Source of the DNA: Linepithema humile
Taxonomy: Eukaryota; Arthropoda; Insecta; Hymenoptera; Formicidae
DNA length: 64,000 nt
Reading direction: 5' to 3'
Assembly: GCF_040581485.1 (NCBI RefSeq)
Contig: NC_090132.1
Coordinates: forward strand, 18,905,411 to 18,969,410
The notes beneath the pieces are model-generated. The model had not been told where the DNA came from, ran no database searches, and saw nothing but the letters and a program-made list of their open reading frames with translations. The translations under genes were made by a program, and so were the position numbers. Numbering within the stretch: position 1 is the stretch's first letter; each line of letters opens with the position of its first letter. Below, piece by piece: positions 49,401-62,382 of the stretch.

Positions 49401-52400
49401 AACATCATTATGAAATGTCTATGATTCATATAGATAACAAAATACAAGAAAAATTCGGTTCTGATTGATTGGTCTTAACAAAATAACGACAATAGAACGA
49501 TAAAAATAAATAATCTGTGGATCTGTTTGTGTCAGATATACTTTCTTGTATGTTTTTTTAATTTTATCTCACGTAAATAAATATATAAATACTTAGACTC
49601 TTAAAAAAGAAAGAAAAAAACTAAGCAATGCAAATAAATGCAACTAAAAGCCTATATATGCGATGTTTATGAAGATTTTTACATTTCAAGACTGTTAGAA
49701 TGCTTTATCGCCTCAAACATCATCTTAAATCCTATGCGATTTAAATATTAAATAATGCAAGAGGTCTAAAGGGAAGGACCGCGCCCTTCTCGCATTCAGA
49801 GATGTTAAAGAATACATTTGGAAAAATATTTCTGAAGCCAAGAAGAAATTGGGTTTAAAATATGTTGTTATAAAAATTTTAATATATAAATTTACCGAAA
49901 AAAATTAAATTCCTTTGTCAAATAATCTATAATTCAGACAAAATATTCGGCTTCGGCCTACATAATTATACGTCTAATTTATGCGTGCGATTTCTATATA
50001 TACCGTTTGCGTCAAAAGAATGATAGCCATTTCGCAACCATCAACACATCGTTTCGCCGATATCCTTTGCGAGCGTGAAGCTCGAGGATGGCTGTTATTG
50101 ATCACGAAGGAGGTTCGAAGCCGGGAGCAGCTGAGCTACCCTTGTCCTTTTCCTGCGTTTCGAGGCTGTGCGCGCACGTGGCCGTCGCGCCCCATTCATA
50201 ACAATTCCCCGGCAACACCCGAAGACCACCCTAACCGGGACACAGCTGTTGCCATGGGAGACATATCGGTACCTTATTAAGACAGTTCGATAGTACTGCT
50301 CCTTAACGAGTTTTATCGGCCAATTGGAGTGATGCGGGAACGCTTTATTGCACGCGCCACGCTTTCGAATGCAGCGAACTGTTCTCACGAGGATGCAGAA
50401 CTTTGATGTCGAGCTCTTTTAATTGCAAATTCCCACTTTCAGCAATGCGAGACCTATTTCTTCGTACCTCTGTGTGTATTTGTGTATAATGCGTTTCAAT
50501 TTCCCCTTGAAATCACGCGACGCCTCTCAAAGTTATGTTTCTTTTCAACGGCGGAAGTCGCGACCGTGTCGCACCTTTGTCAGCGAGCGCATCGTAAAGA
50601 TGAGTATCTTTTTTTATGTTGCAGACCTTTCGAAGAATCGTTTCAGTGAGTTACCGGAGGAAGTCACGGAATTTCCATTCCTCGAGAAGCTACACCTCTA
50701 CCACAATGCCATAAGAATAATCCCGGAAACCGTCGTAATGCTCCAATCTCTGAACTACCTCGATCTTAGGTTAGTATAGATATACGCATATTTATTATCA
50801 CTTTCAGCGATATCGCCCTTTGTATACATCCTGTATGATATGGAATAGCCGATAACACTTTTCTGTCGTCATGCATTTTATCGCAACGCTATTCTATAAC
50901 GCAAAATTCTAAAATATTTTAAAAATCGTTACCGAGATGATAATATGTATAATATATTCTACAGAATTCAGAATTCATCTTCGATTCAAAGAAAGCTTTT
51001 AGCGAGAAAAAGGCATACTTTTAATTTTCTATAAAAAATATCTTGTCTTAAAATAATCTAAAAGTAGTTAATAAACCATTAAACAATATTTGATTACTTA
51101 TTCGACATAAAATTCCAACGTATGAAAAATATAATTCTAATAACGAGCAAATTTGTCTAAAAAAAGGCTATTATCCTAATCCACAGTCGAAACCAATTGA
51201 CATCGCTACCTCGAGAGATATGCAGGCTACCCCTTCAGACATTGCTAGTCGCACACAACAGATTAGCATCTCTGCCAGACGAGCTAGGCAGGATGACAGC
51301 ATTAGCAGAACTGGACGCAGGTTGCAACGAAATCACGAGCCTACCATCTCGAATAGGCGACCTTGCGCGACTCCGGTCTCTGGATCTGAGGAGCAACTTG
51401 CTGGTGCACCTGCCTATAGGTAGGTCCGCCTTTTCAAAGCGATTACCATATATATAGAGATACGACATATATACAACGATCAGGTTTGCTGCGATTAAAA
51501 AACGATTGTGTCAATCTATGGCAAAGAAATAAGTGTCTTGCAAAAAACTTGCTTAGAACACGAAAGTAACTCGGTAAATTAATGCTAACGAAGTCGATAT
51601 ACATTAAAGTTAATGCATCTATATAAATTTATTCTAATCACTTTGTTTATTTCTTAAGCAAAATAAAAGTTATTTTTGAGTAAAGGTGAGATCTAAAAGA
51701 AATATTAAAATATCGGTTGCGATTGTTTTTTTAACGAAGATATCTCAGGATTCGACGATGAAATGCGGAGAATTTAACTAGACTGTTAAAATTGCCGCAT
51801 TTTTACATAGAACTGACGTACCTGAGGCTCGTGAAGCTGGATATTAGTGGCAATCGAATATCTGTGCTTCCAAATGAGATGAGGAAGATGAAAGGCTTAG
51901 TGGATTTCAGACTGTCCGACAATCCGCTGACCTCGCCGCCTGCCTCGGTGAGCATTAGCCAACGACTCGTTCGTTTTTACCTAAGATTTAGCGATTTGCG
52001 CGCACCTACGCTCTTTCCTAGCCAGCCCGGCGGATTTTAATAATTACACGCACGCCCATTACTTCACCCATCGACTATCATTTATTTACGATCTTCCTAC
52101 GTCCCACGCAGGAGTTGATTGCAAAACCGGTGCCTTTCGCTCTGTACTCTATTCGCGACTTTATTCGAATTCTCGAATCAATATCGCGCCACTCGAAAAC
52201 GTTCGACATCATTCTGTCGCTAGGAAGAAACAAAACGTTCGAATATAGGACACCTCTCTTTCGCGGAATAATGTCGAATCTGAGGTACTAAGGCGGTCGT
52301 TTTTACTGCCGGTTTCAGCTATGCATTCGCGGGCGAACGCACATTTTCAAATACTTGGAGAGGCAGGCAGCGAAACACGAGAGGGCCAGAGGTGGTCGGA

Positions 52401-55400
52401 CGAGGCGAACGCCTCTGGACACGAGGGGTCACGCGACGCTGGACTTGAGGTCGCACCGGCGGCACAACGTCGACAGCGGATACAGCACGAGCGACGGCGT
52501 CGACAAACGCTGGTCCCAGGAGATCCACAGCGCGGTTAGTTTCACCGTCGTTCTCGTGGCCTTTCCGCTATCGCTCCATCTCCTGCAAACGCTCTACAAC
52601 TACTTCCTCGCTAGACTATTCGGCGAGGCTACCACCAACTCGCCCGCGGATCTCTGATTCAACGTAAATGGGTCATATGAATAAATCGGAGTACAAATGC
52701 TTTTATTTCTTGAATGGCTTTTTGAAAGACACATATAAATATGTAAAATCATAACTAAAGCGGAGCAAATACTCCTGCTGTTTATATCGTTGGGAAAAAT
52801 GTTGGGAAATATAAAAGAAAATGTAGCACTTGCTGATGCACGTAGTTGAAGTATTTAGATAAATAAGATATACAAGTAATTGTAAAATATAAAGTAAATA
52901 TTTTACAGCAAATGGCAAAAAATATTGTAAGATACACTTTGCATTATATTCTTGCTTTAGAATAAACGCTTTTGCTTTCTAGACTTAGAATAAACGCTCT
53001 TGCTAATAATACTTGGTTATTCATATGACCATTTAGAATTGTTTTATGCTTTTTGTGAATTTTTGTACAAATTTTTGTATAAATTATTGTACAAAAAGAA
53101 ATTTCCTACTTCCTCGGTGAAAGACGAGCGATTTCGCGATTTAACCTCTAATCACATGATTGTACAAAACACTCGAATAAAATTCTACCAGTACACAAAA
53201 CATACACTACTCGCTATCTTACGTGTCTCCTATTGGTCATCGTTTGCGTGCAGGTGCACGACGGCGAAGTTCGCGGTTTGTGGCGGCAAGAATGTTCACC
53301 ATTATCGATAACGCTACCGCACGAGGTAGGTGTGAACGGGTCTTGCAGCGGCACGTCGACACCCAGCACGATTTCACCCGGGGAGCACACATCCTTAGAA
53401 GATGAGTTGGGCAAGGTAGGTTAATAAACCCTTCACAATATACAAGACTTTCGCAATAAAAGATTTCTAATTGACATTCTAATCAGAAGATAACAGAAAT
53501 ATTTTTATGAGAAATATAGACATTTTTTTTTTCAAACTTTCTCTCATTAATGAACTTTATTGAATATTTAATTTGTATTTAAATGTGAAACGATTTATTT
53601 TGATTTCTTAGCTAGTTTATTTAGCTAGTAAAGATGTTGGTTAAATCATATTTGTCGATCAATTTAAAACCACTTGTTCAAGATAGAGAAGTGAGATTTG
53701 TATAGAGCAGCTATCAATTTCCGATAATAAATTGAGATAATAACTAGAGATAATAACTAGAGATAGATATAAATATTTCATTTGTTATCAAGCACTTATC
53801 ACTATTTACATTTCTATTTGAAGCAATCGTTAGCCGGTAAGCTTTAGACTGGTCTGTGAAATCTAAAGGATGACATGGCCGCTATATTTAGCTGTCCAAT
53901 AGATCTCAAGTCGAGTTGCGGTAATGATAGTCGTCTTGACTAACCGTTGTTGGCTGTCGCTCAAGTCTCATTACAGGGCCTTGACCCAATAAAATGTTTC
54001 AAAATTATGAATGCATGATACATCAATCTATGTATATTTGGAATACCCGAATCGTACTTTTCCACGATCGCTATTTCTCTGACAAATGAAAGGCAGATTT
54101 TGACAGAATTTACTTCGAAATATAATTACATAATTAATTAAAAAAATAATAAATATTGAGAAAAAAGAGATACCAAAATATTAAGTTAAGAACCAATTAC
54201 AAACGTTATTTTCTATGAAATAAATTTGAAATTTAACTCGATTTAATCTGTTATTAATATATATTTTATGAAGATACTAAAAAGTTAAAGTTCACGATCT
54301 CATGTGAAACTTTTTGCAGGCTATGATACTACACGATCAACTGGAAAAAAGGAGATTAGAGAGGAGCACCTCGGAGAATGGGGCAGACATTAGGAGACCT
54401 ATGATCTCTGGCCTTCATCACACATCGATTACGCCACCGGGGTAAGTGAAGTTTCCCGCTACAATGATCTGTGGGTCAGCCACCGCGTGCTTTCCTTCTA
54501 TTCGAAATACCTGACCCTCGATGTTCTCCATTGATATTGTGATATTGAATTGTCACGGACACAGTGATTTTCGCAAACATACATATACGTACACTTGCAT
54601 GCATGCATGTGCATTATCGTGGCTGGCAATCGTTTTTTTACAGCCATCTGGAGTCCACGCATTTGACGAATCAGTCGCAGCAGTTATCGTGCGCACAATC
54701 GGTACACCCACTTCAGACTGCCATGAATCCCGCTACACTAATGAACGGCGACGATAAGAGGCCGTTGAATCACATACAGACGTACAGGTAACTTTGCTTT
54801 GAACCGTATCAACGAAAGCCCTTGTCAGTCTGAGTTCATCTCATGTCACTAGGTTTTTTTGCGTTGCACTCATTTACTCAGCCAAGCATATCTGAATCTT
54901 CCAGCGGTCGCGATTGGTAATGTTATGATGATAACTATGCGTTGAATTATTATTGTAAATGATGCTGACGAGTGCTATCCTCTCAAACGAAACATAATCC
55001 TATCAATCCTCTCAAGTTTATACGATTGGATATTTGCTTATACTTAGTTAAATGTTTGAGATGTGCATTTCTCTATGTCTACATGTAGATATAAAATTCG
55101 TTATACGAATAATTATTTCTTTCTTTTTTTGATAATTTGGTTTGTATTTCAATACATATAAAACTGATAAAAAATAATTTGTCTTTGAAAGTTTGCAAAT
55201 TAGAAGACTAATATTGCGAAATTGTTATAATATTGAAATGCTTTCAGTATTTTACGTAGTTGTCCTGCTTCAATTATTCATGCTCGCAAGAATCATTAGA
55301 TAACATTCGCGAAAATCATTACATTCTGTTCTATGACAGCATATGCTTCGAAATTATAAGTTGTTTTATTCTTAGGGAGTATAAAGAAGCTTTGAAACAG

Positions 55401-57946
55401 CAGAGAGCTAACGAAGGTCTAAGCGTGTACAGACCTCGCGAACAAGTGACGCCTCCGGGCAACGAGTCGCAAAATAACGAGACCGACTCGGGCAATAATA
55501 AGGAAATCATCACTCTGACTGGTAAACAAATTTTTAACGAGGACAACGCGTTGAAGAGGCCAGTGCAGAAGGTTACCCCATCGCGGATCAACTATCAGAA
55601 CACGCCGATTATCAACGGCAACAACAGCGACTACAACAACAAGAACGGAAAATATCTCGAGCAACCTTATAAGAAGCCTAGCTCGCCTATCAAAACTTCC
55701 ACCAGTATTCTTTCCACGAACACAAGTCCAGCGCACGCACCCAGACTAGTGAAAACTGCTGTTGGTTACGTAGAAGGTATAAATGAGTAAAATCAAATGT
55801 AGAATTATTTTCCGGCTATTATTTATGATTGATGTATAAAAGCAATTTTGCATTTTACGAAAAATTTCTTTTATACATTCCATGCAAATAAAAGAAGACG
55901 CGATTACACAATACGTGCTCATAGTGTGCATATCTTTATCAGGCAACAAGAGTCCAAGTAGAAATGGCGGCAGTCCTAAATCACCGCGATCCGTCACTTG
56001 GAACAGCAACGTGCCTGAAAAGTATTCCTTTACCATGAGGAGAGAGTTCGAACGTGCCAAAGAAGAGGCTGACCTCATCGAGCAACTGCGAAATGTAAGC
56101 ATCACTATAGTAACGATCAGCCATTTTTTTTATATGACTAAAAATATCGCGTTTATCTTGTAGCATATAGAGACGAGATTAAAAATGGCACTGCCGGAGG
56201 ACCTTGCACCAGCGTTAACGGACGGCGTTGTTCTCTGTCACTTGGCTAACCACGTTAGACCGCGATCGGTCGCCAGTATACATGTTCCTTCTCCGGCTGT
56301 AGTAAGTAATTTTTAGCGGTCCGGCAATTTTATCGCGAATTTGTGATATATTTTGTGTACGGATATATTATACTGACGCCAACGCTTTTTGCAGCCTAAA
56401 TTGACGATGGCGCGATGCAGACGTAACGTCGACAACTTTCTCGAGGCGTGCCGAAAGATTGGCGTCGATGAGGTAAGAAAACGCCATTAAACTTTTGTTA
56501 ATTAGTTTCGAGGAAGTTTGTGCTTCTCTTTCGCTCAGGATGTACCACACTATGCATGAAACACGCTGTCGTCGTTAGCGTACAACGTCAGGGAACGTGT
56601 TAATCTGGTGGTTACTTCCAAATCAATTAATGATGTTTCTTTTTTCTCTAACAAATGGTAATATGATAAGAGTTGTAATGATAATACGATAATTGTTGTT
56701 TGTGCCATATGATCAATGTACGTGCTTCTCACTGAAGAGTAGAATGTAAATATGAACGAACGTGCTTCGTTGAAGAGTAAAATATATTATATAAATGGAT
56801 AAGAGATAATGGAGAGATAAGAGAGTGCGAAAATTTACTCTTTACGAAGCATGATTGTGCGTTCACGAAGACACTTCTATCGACTCATCTTATTTAGACT
56901 TATCGAAGCTGCTTGGTGAACAATCGGGTGGAAAATTTTCATCGCACATTATTCGTAACCGAACGTCTATGTACATCGTGACTAACGCTTCGGCGATCTA
57001 GCCGTTACTTCTCGACACTTCCAACAACTACTAGTCAGTCCCCGATTTTAATCTGATTTCGATCAAATGTAAATTGTTTGTAAAAAGAAACAGGTGAAAA
57101 TGAGCGTATAATTATGTAAGAATATAAGACCAGGAGAAGGAAAACGAATTAGCAAAGAAGCTTTAGTTGCATGCGCCTAGATTCCAATTCGCTTTTGTGT
57201 CGCTTCTTCGGGGAGCAGTCGAAACCTCGAATTCTCACCTTTCCCGCCGAAAGTTTCATCGATTAACATCCATTTGGACTAACTATCCAAACTGTACAGA
57301 TGATCCAAATAATCTTCACTAATCATTGTGTAAAATACTACTATATTGCTGTTGTTTCCATCCCCATTTTTTCCTTTAACGCTCTTTGCCTTCTTAATAA
57401 AACTTTTTAAACAAATTGTCAAAAGAATAAACTAGCAAATTTGTTACAATTGATTTTAACAAATAGTAGTGAAGAGAGACAGAAAAATGTATCAGCTTTA
57501 TTAAAAGTTTTCTTGCTGGAACGATTTTCTTTACATGATAAAACGGGGTTTGATACGACTATCCCCCGAGGAACGCTTCTTTCTCGTACAAAAATAGGCC
57601 CTTTCTCTAAGACAAAAATTATGCAATTTAAGACCACGTGAGAAATGTTTCCGCAGTGCGGTGACGTAGAAACTGGGACTGAGTAGTATCGTTGTTGGTG
57701 TTGCAGGAGGTGTTATTGGACGCGGATGCAATCATGGACGTGGGTTACATGGACGCGTATGGGCTGGAGGCTCTGGCGCGTCTCGTCACCTCTCTTCTCC
57801 TTGTTCGCGATGAGGAGGAGAGTGACACCGAAGAGCCGGTCGCTGGTTCACTCCGTACGATTCAGGACCACGTTATGTCCGCAATGCTTTTTGCCACATT
57901 CCTATCCACTCTGGTTCTGCTTTATTTCTTTCCGATCCCCGATTAA
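25464..57946 (+). CDS. Lrch: Leucine-rich repeat and calponin-homology domain protein (LRCH family)
   Basis: Exons 25464-25650, 50625-50769, 51187-51419, 51811-51947, 52319-52534, 53254-53415, 54320-54441, 54644-54787, 55376-55776, 55943-56094, 56164-56301, 56395-56472, 57707-57946: phases agree, 784 residues. Residues about 25-235 are leucine-rich repeats (DLSKNRFSELPEEV, HNRLASLPDELGRM, LDISGNRISVLPNEM). A polar linker follows with the family motif SGTSTPSTISPGE near 340 and Asn/Ser/Pro-rich sequence. The calponin-homology domain (about 615-735) has DGVVLCHLANHVRPRSVASI and RCRRNVDNFLEACRKIGV, very like vertebrate LRCH. The last exon adds an acidic stretch and a hydrophobic C-terminal helix (about 762-781, LFATFLSTLVLLYFFP), suggesting a tail anchor as reported for LRCH4. 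In flies the protein works with moesin at the cell cortex and on microtubules in dividing cells. Intron 1 is 24,974 bases. Confidence 0.93.
26234..26446. mobile_element. Tc1/mariner-type MITE with TA target duplication
   Basis: Terminal inverted repeats of about 70 bases begin TGGACAAAGT and end ACTTTGTCCA, each flanked by TA (26232-26233 and 26447-26448). The inside holds GCATAATGCCCGA and CTCTG-type inverted blocks plus a (TA)/(TTTA) simple repeat. At 213 bases there is no room for a transposase, so it is non-autonomous. Confidence 0.9.
27779..27812. repeat. Perfect 15-bp hairpin, 4-base loop
   Basis: AGTTTTATAAGTGTA and its exact reverse complement around ATCG, in AT-rich Lrch intron 1. 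It may be a cruciform-prone site or small-element remnant; nothing indicates function. Confidence 0.8.
28918..28964. repeat. 16-bp tandem repeat (GTCAAGGCGCGACATT), about 2.5 copies
   Basis: Two exact units at 28918-28933 and 28934-28949, then a degenerate third unit. It lies in a CG-containing patch of Lrch intron 1. Confidence 0.8.
29211..29292. repeat. AT-only duplicated and palindromic block
   Basis: A 27-base AT-only sequence (AAAATATTTTAATATATTAA and so on) occurs at 29211-29237 and again at 29266-29292, separated by a self-complementary TATATAATATTATATA stretch. It could form cruciforms; simple-sequence origin is likely. Confidence 0.75.
32985..33140 (+). ncRNA. Candidate structured RNA in Lrch intron 1
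   Basis: A 12-base perfect long-range pair GCAAGCAGAGTT (33007-33018) / AACTCTGCTTGC (33129-33140) closes a domain with nested CGCTT/AAGCG (33041-33045 / 33110-33114) and CTCGCC/GGCGAG (33056-33061 / 33081-33086). A separate hairpin GTTGGT/GCCAAC with loop GCAT lies just upstream (32985-33000). GGTTCGAAGA at 33120-33129 resembles a Pol III B box but lacks its final C. The segment is GC-richer than its surroundings. No known RNA family recognised, and strand is not established because stems form either way. Confidence 0.25.
38800..38857. repeat. 25-bp hairpin with 8-base loop (pre-miRNA-like size)
   Basis: The left arm GAAACGCACGAATGCAATTA plus AAATT pairs with the right arm except for one G-T wobble position; the loop is TTAGATGT. 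A second small hairpin (AGCTTCAA/TTGAAGCT) follows at 38858-38877. It may be an RNA hairpin or a tiny foldback element. Confidence 0.7.
39682..39852. repeat. Possible small foldback/MITE with about 40-bp imperfect inverted ends
   Basis: The ends share TTTAGTT and AAATTTTCTATTTATTA in inverted order (39682-39722 and 39813-39852) around about 90 bases. No clear target duplication. It lies in Lrch intron 1. Confidence 0.5.
48958..49027. repeat. Perfect 32-bp inverted repeat with 6-base loop
   Basis: Arms 48958-48989 and 48996-49027 are exact reverse complements (inner end CATTCTTTTGAA / TTCAAAAGAATG) around AAGTGA. The Lrch pre-mRNA would contain a 32-bp duplex. Perfect arms suggest a recent or maintained structure. 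Confidence 0.9.
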
Positions 57947-60900
57947 TGAGACGGTGACGAGAACGGAAAGCCGCCAGTGCGCAAGAAACGAAGGAGCGAC
58001 GAGTTAATAAGGGGAGAAAGAAGAGTGCCAAGAACGGAAACTATGACACTTCGAAACGACGATTCTTCGATCTCTCCGATTTTTTTTTTTTTAATTAACG
58101 CAAACACTGTTGTGTCGGTTTCGCTTTTGATAACCGAATCTGAGAATCGTCGTTTCGTTTGAATAACTATGCGCGCGACACTTTCAACGTTTGTTATTTT
58201 TCGAACGGCTTGTTTAATTACTTCTGTAGATTCTGCATTTACATTTATTCAGATTTGAGAAGGTGTCGCGAGTCGGACGCAACTTCGACATCGAAGATTT
58301 CCAAGTGATATTCAAAAGATTTTGGACGTAGGAAAAACGCGCACGAATGTTGGATAAATTGAACGTTTTTATAATTAAAGAGAATAATGCAGGGATATCA
58401 TCGATGTCGAAGTACTCTGCGATTTTTTAAAGTGCCTTTTAGAGCGTACAGATCAAAGAACGATTTACCATCTGTGTCTAGGCGCTTTAAAAAATATCAG
58501 AACATATCTTTTTTGCCGCATATGAAATCGCCGCTAGTCCTCACTGCGGCCAGAGTACTTAGCTCTCGATTTATCATTAGTAGTAGCTTTAACAGGGTTG
58601 TTCGCTTTTTTCGACCTCCGCCTGCATAAGTTTCCTCACTTGTGATTGCACGAGCGAGGAATCTTGTAGTCAGTATGGAGAATTTTTGGAAATAGTTTTT
58701 AAGTATCGACAGGCAGCTTGATGAAACGGTTAGTCGACTAAGTATTAAGTAAGTTTATATCGTTTTCTGTCTAGAAAGGCCTTGATTCATCATCGATAAT
58801 AGCATACTATATGCGGGAGTATTCACGGGAATCCAAGAGGATTTTCCGCGAAAGATGATTTTCTTAAGCGAAATTCTATTCCACGTTCTCGTTAATTTCC
58901 TCCGAACTTATAGGAAGTTGATGTAAAATCAAAGAGCGCAATCAAAGGTAAATCGAAGGCGCTCGCATATCACATTTAGTTGTCTGTGAATGTATTTTAC
59001 AGAATTACCGGCTATTTGATTGCCACTTGATCGTACAAGTTGGCTATCGTCGGCTGGGATCTGCCGATGAAATATTTTGATAAAAGAGAGGGTAGTGATC
59101 GAAATTAAGAACTGGTGTGCAATACTCGTTCAAGAATGCTATATATTCATCCCATTTAACTATCCGGATTCTCGGAAAATATTGCCTTCTATAAAAGCCT
59201 CACAATTGCAATCGTCTTAGCTGGTATTGCGACATCATTCTCCGTGTTTACAATTATCCCTCAGGAAAACAAGAAAGAGTGAACGGAAGGATAGCTATGA
59301 TACCTTGGATGGTAGTATTTTTTTAAGATTCGACCAATGAACTGCCTATGGCTCTTTCAGGATTGGTGGGTCTGTGATAGGTAGCCTGCGAGTATTACAG
59401 GATTCATAAAAAGGTGCTAACGGAATCTCTTTTAAGTTCGAGGATTTTCTATTTTGGTATGTAAAGTCTAACAAAAGGTAGTAGTTTGAACGTTAAAAGA
59501 TGGTGATGTTTATATTCATTCGTTATAAGTTACAAGCGGTATCGCTTTCCTTGCTCGTAATTTCGTAAGTTAGTTCAATTGTATTCTTCATCTACAAAAA
59601 AGTACTTTCATTTTCGGAAGGGAAGAACTGAAATAGAGTACTCTTCGATACTTCACCGACCAAACAATTCGGTCTTAGTCTAACAATAAGATATTGTACT
59701 GTAGATTGAAGTTATTTTGATCTCACCGTTAATCATCTTCTCAAATTTCAACATTTTATTCAATAAAGCATAACATTATTATGGGAATTGAAAAATTATC
59801 AAAAATATATTACATCAAATCTTATTTTATGAATAAACATAAAGATTGAGTTTATAAATCTATATCAAAATGTAAGCTTGCAAAAATTCTATCGATTTTA
59901 ACTTCTTATTTATTTTTTCTATAAATTTATATTGTATTTATTTTCGCAGTTAATAAAAAATATAGAAAGGTGGTCGTTTGAGATCAAAGTAACTATAGTT
60001 TATGATGCACGACGGTAGAGACACGGTGCCTACTACCTGCCAATTTATTTTCATAAAAACGATGAGAACGTAGAAGGCATGTATCGTCTATAATATACAA
60101 GTGTATAACTTATAATGTTAAGAGAACGCTCTTTAAATTTGCAACTGAACGGGATCTCTGTCGAAAAAAGGAGAGCACAAGCATAATGCCCCATCACATC
60201 TAATTGACCTCAACAGTGAGCTTTTCAGATCTTATTACGTAGCTTAGGAACACGAGACCCTTCGATAATAATTGCCGCAATACTAATCCGAACAGTGCCA
60301 AATATCTCAGCGTGTTATAGAACACGATATCAAATGCTTCTCCATTTTTCCGACAAGATCCGCATCGTCGGAAAGGTCCTAGCGTGAAGCAACATCTCGA
60401 TACGTTACGAATTACTCGAGTCGAGTAGAGAGCGCACAAATGGAATTTTTAGACAGTTGAGAGGGTTTTGCGTGAAAAGAAAAGTGAGATGTAAGATTTT
60501 TTTCATACGCAAGTGATCATTGTATCACGGGTGATCGCTGTATTTGGAGACTATCATATAAGCGCATATATTTATACGTATCGTCGCGAGTCGACACACG
60601 TAACTATACGTACGCCAGTGTATTTTTTAAGGGGATGCAAGGCGAGCCGTATCTTCCATGATTTTTGCGACTACTCGGATTCAGTCTACAATCTTGCCGG
60701 GAAACGTGTAAAGATGATATTGCGTTTTCGTTTGCAGTCGAATGTGTTTTGCACTTTCTAGTCTACAATAGTATCGTTAGTTTATAAGTCGAATTATCCG
60801 TTCTAGTCAGATTATTTTCTTCTCTTGCATTTTTTTTTCCGCAATCCGTCACGAATGGCTTCTGCGTGCATTTCATTTGCGACTTGCGGTTCCGCATTTA

Positions 60901-62358
60901 TTACTTGTTATTTAGTACAACGCACATCAGTTTAGTCAGTTTAGAACGGCAATATCGCTTTTTTTTGCTATTAATACTAGAACGCTCGGTTTATTTTCTA
61001 TCATTTTCACGGTTTTATTTTTATCTTTCCATTATTTCGCCTTGTATGTAATTTATTCATTTCATTCTTGTTTATTTTATTTTATTGTTGAGATTTCTTT
61101 TTTGCATTTATAATAGAAATAATTAATTTATAGGATGTAATTAATTAATTTGTGCATCTAATGTGTGCATAAAAATAACGATGTGCGCATTAAACAATTA
61201 ATAATGTATACGTAATAACATCTTTTTAAAAATCGAATGTTAGAAGCCTTAACTACTGTTAATTGCAAAATGAATCGCATCTTCAAAATGAACAATCTCC
61301 GGGCGTTCCAAGTGTTAAACGTAATTGGGCCGTTCGTTAATAACTTCCGCGCTTACATCCAACGAATGGATCATCCATCGCGTCCATTATGGAATAATGA
61401 ACGAACGGCCGAACGATGACAAGTCATCGTCGCATATTCCGCATTACGCTTAATCATCGATCATTACGAGTGCCTAATGATCCTTCGCGGGGACGCGAAT
61501 ACGAATGGTTGCGATGGCCACGTCATGTCAGTATTATTCTCATTAGAATTGGACGAGGTATCAGAGTATTGGAGTATTCTTCAACAACTTTAAGACTGGA
61601 TTCGAATTTAGCATACCGGTGTATTATACGTTGCCAATTGCTTAGCATAAATTACGATCTACGTGATTATCTAATGCTGATTTTTTACAGTGAGCGGCAC
61701 AAAAACTTATAATATCATAATTGATACCGGCGGATAAATTGGTCTACACGATGATTTCGTAAGGACAGAATTAATCACTATTATAGAATCATTAGAAAAT
61801 AATCAGTTGAAAACAATCATTAGATTAAATTTTGGATTATTTATTATAAACAAAATTCTATACCCTACTTTTATTTGATGCAATCGTACGTACTAGTCGA
61901 GAGTTAATCTCGTAGATCGTCCCAGTGGAATTTTACCAATAGCTTTCGCTTTCACAAAAAGCTACATCACATTAAGCATATCCGCGAAACGAAAAATGAG
62001 GGAGAGGCGTAAGGAGGAGTGGAGAGGGAAAGATACGAAATCATTCCGTTGCATTAGTTTGTATAATTGTATAATTTTTGTAAAGAACACGAGGAAAGCT
62101 TATATATGTGCAGATATATATAGATAGATATATTATATAGAGACAGATATATGATTCGTTAAAGCTAGTTCTTTTGCAGCGTATCTCGTCTTTTTCTTTT
62201 TATGTTCTTCCGTTTTTACGTTTAGTATAATGTAAGTCAATTAAATTATTCGCTAACCGGATAAATTCACTTGGTGCTTGGTCTACTTTTGTTCGTTGTT
62301 GTTTCCGTAAGCTTTTATAAAGCTTCTTTGTCTATTTATATTTACCTATATTTATTCT

Positions 62359-62382
62359 GTGGCGTTTCTTTTGAAACGCCAC
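62359..62382. repeat. Perfect 10-bp hairpin GTGGCGTTTC / GAAACGCCAC
   Basis: The loop is TTTT. It lies in the Lrch 3' flank and may be an RNA stem-loop of the 3' UTR if transcribed. Confidence 0.75.

Larger units (their letters stand above)
25651..50624 (+). other. Lrch intron 1 (25 kb), no nested gene recognised
   Basis: Bounded by CTG|GTAAGT and TTGCAG|AC, matching the phase of exons 1 and 2. Composition is patchy: AT-rich segments alternate with CG-containing stretches (28570-28960, 29750-31700, 42890-43330, 46320-46620, 50000-50600) that could hold enhancers or alternative promoters. No tRNA was recognised and no protein frame has a family resemblance. Distinct items inside have their own entries. 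Long first introns often hold regulatory DNA, but that is inference here. Confidence 0.6.
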
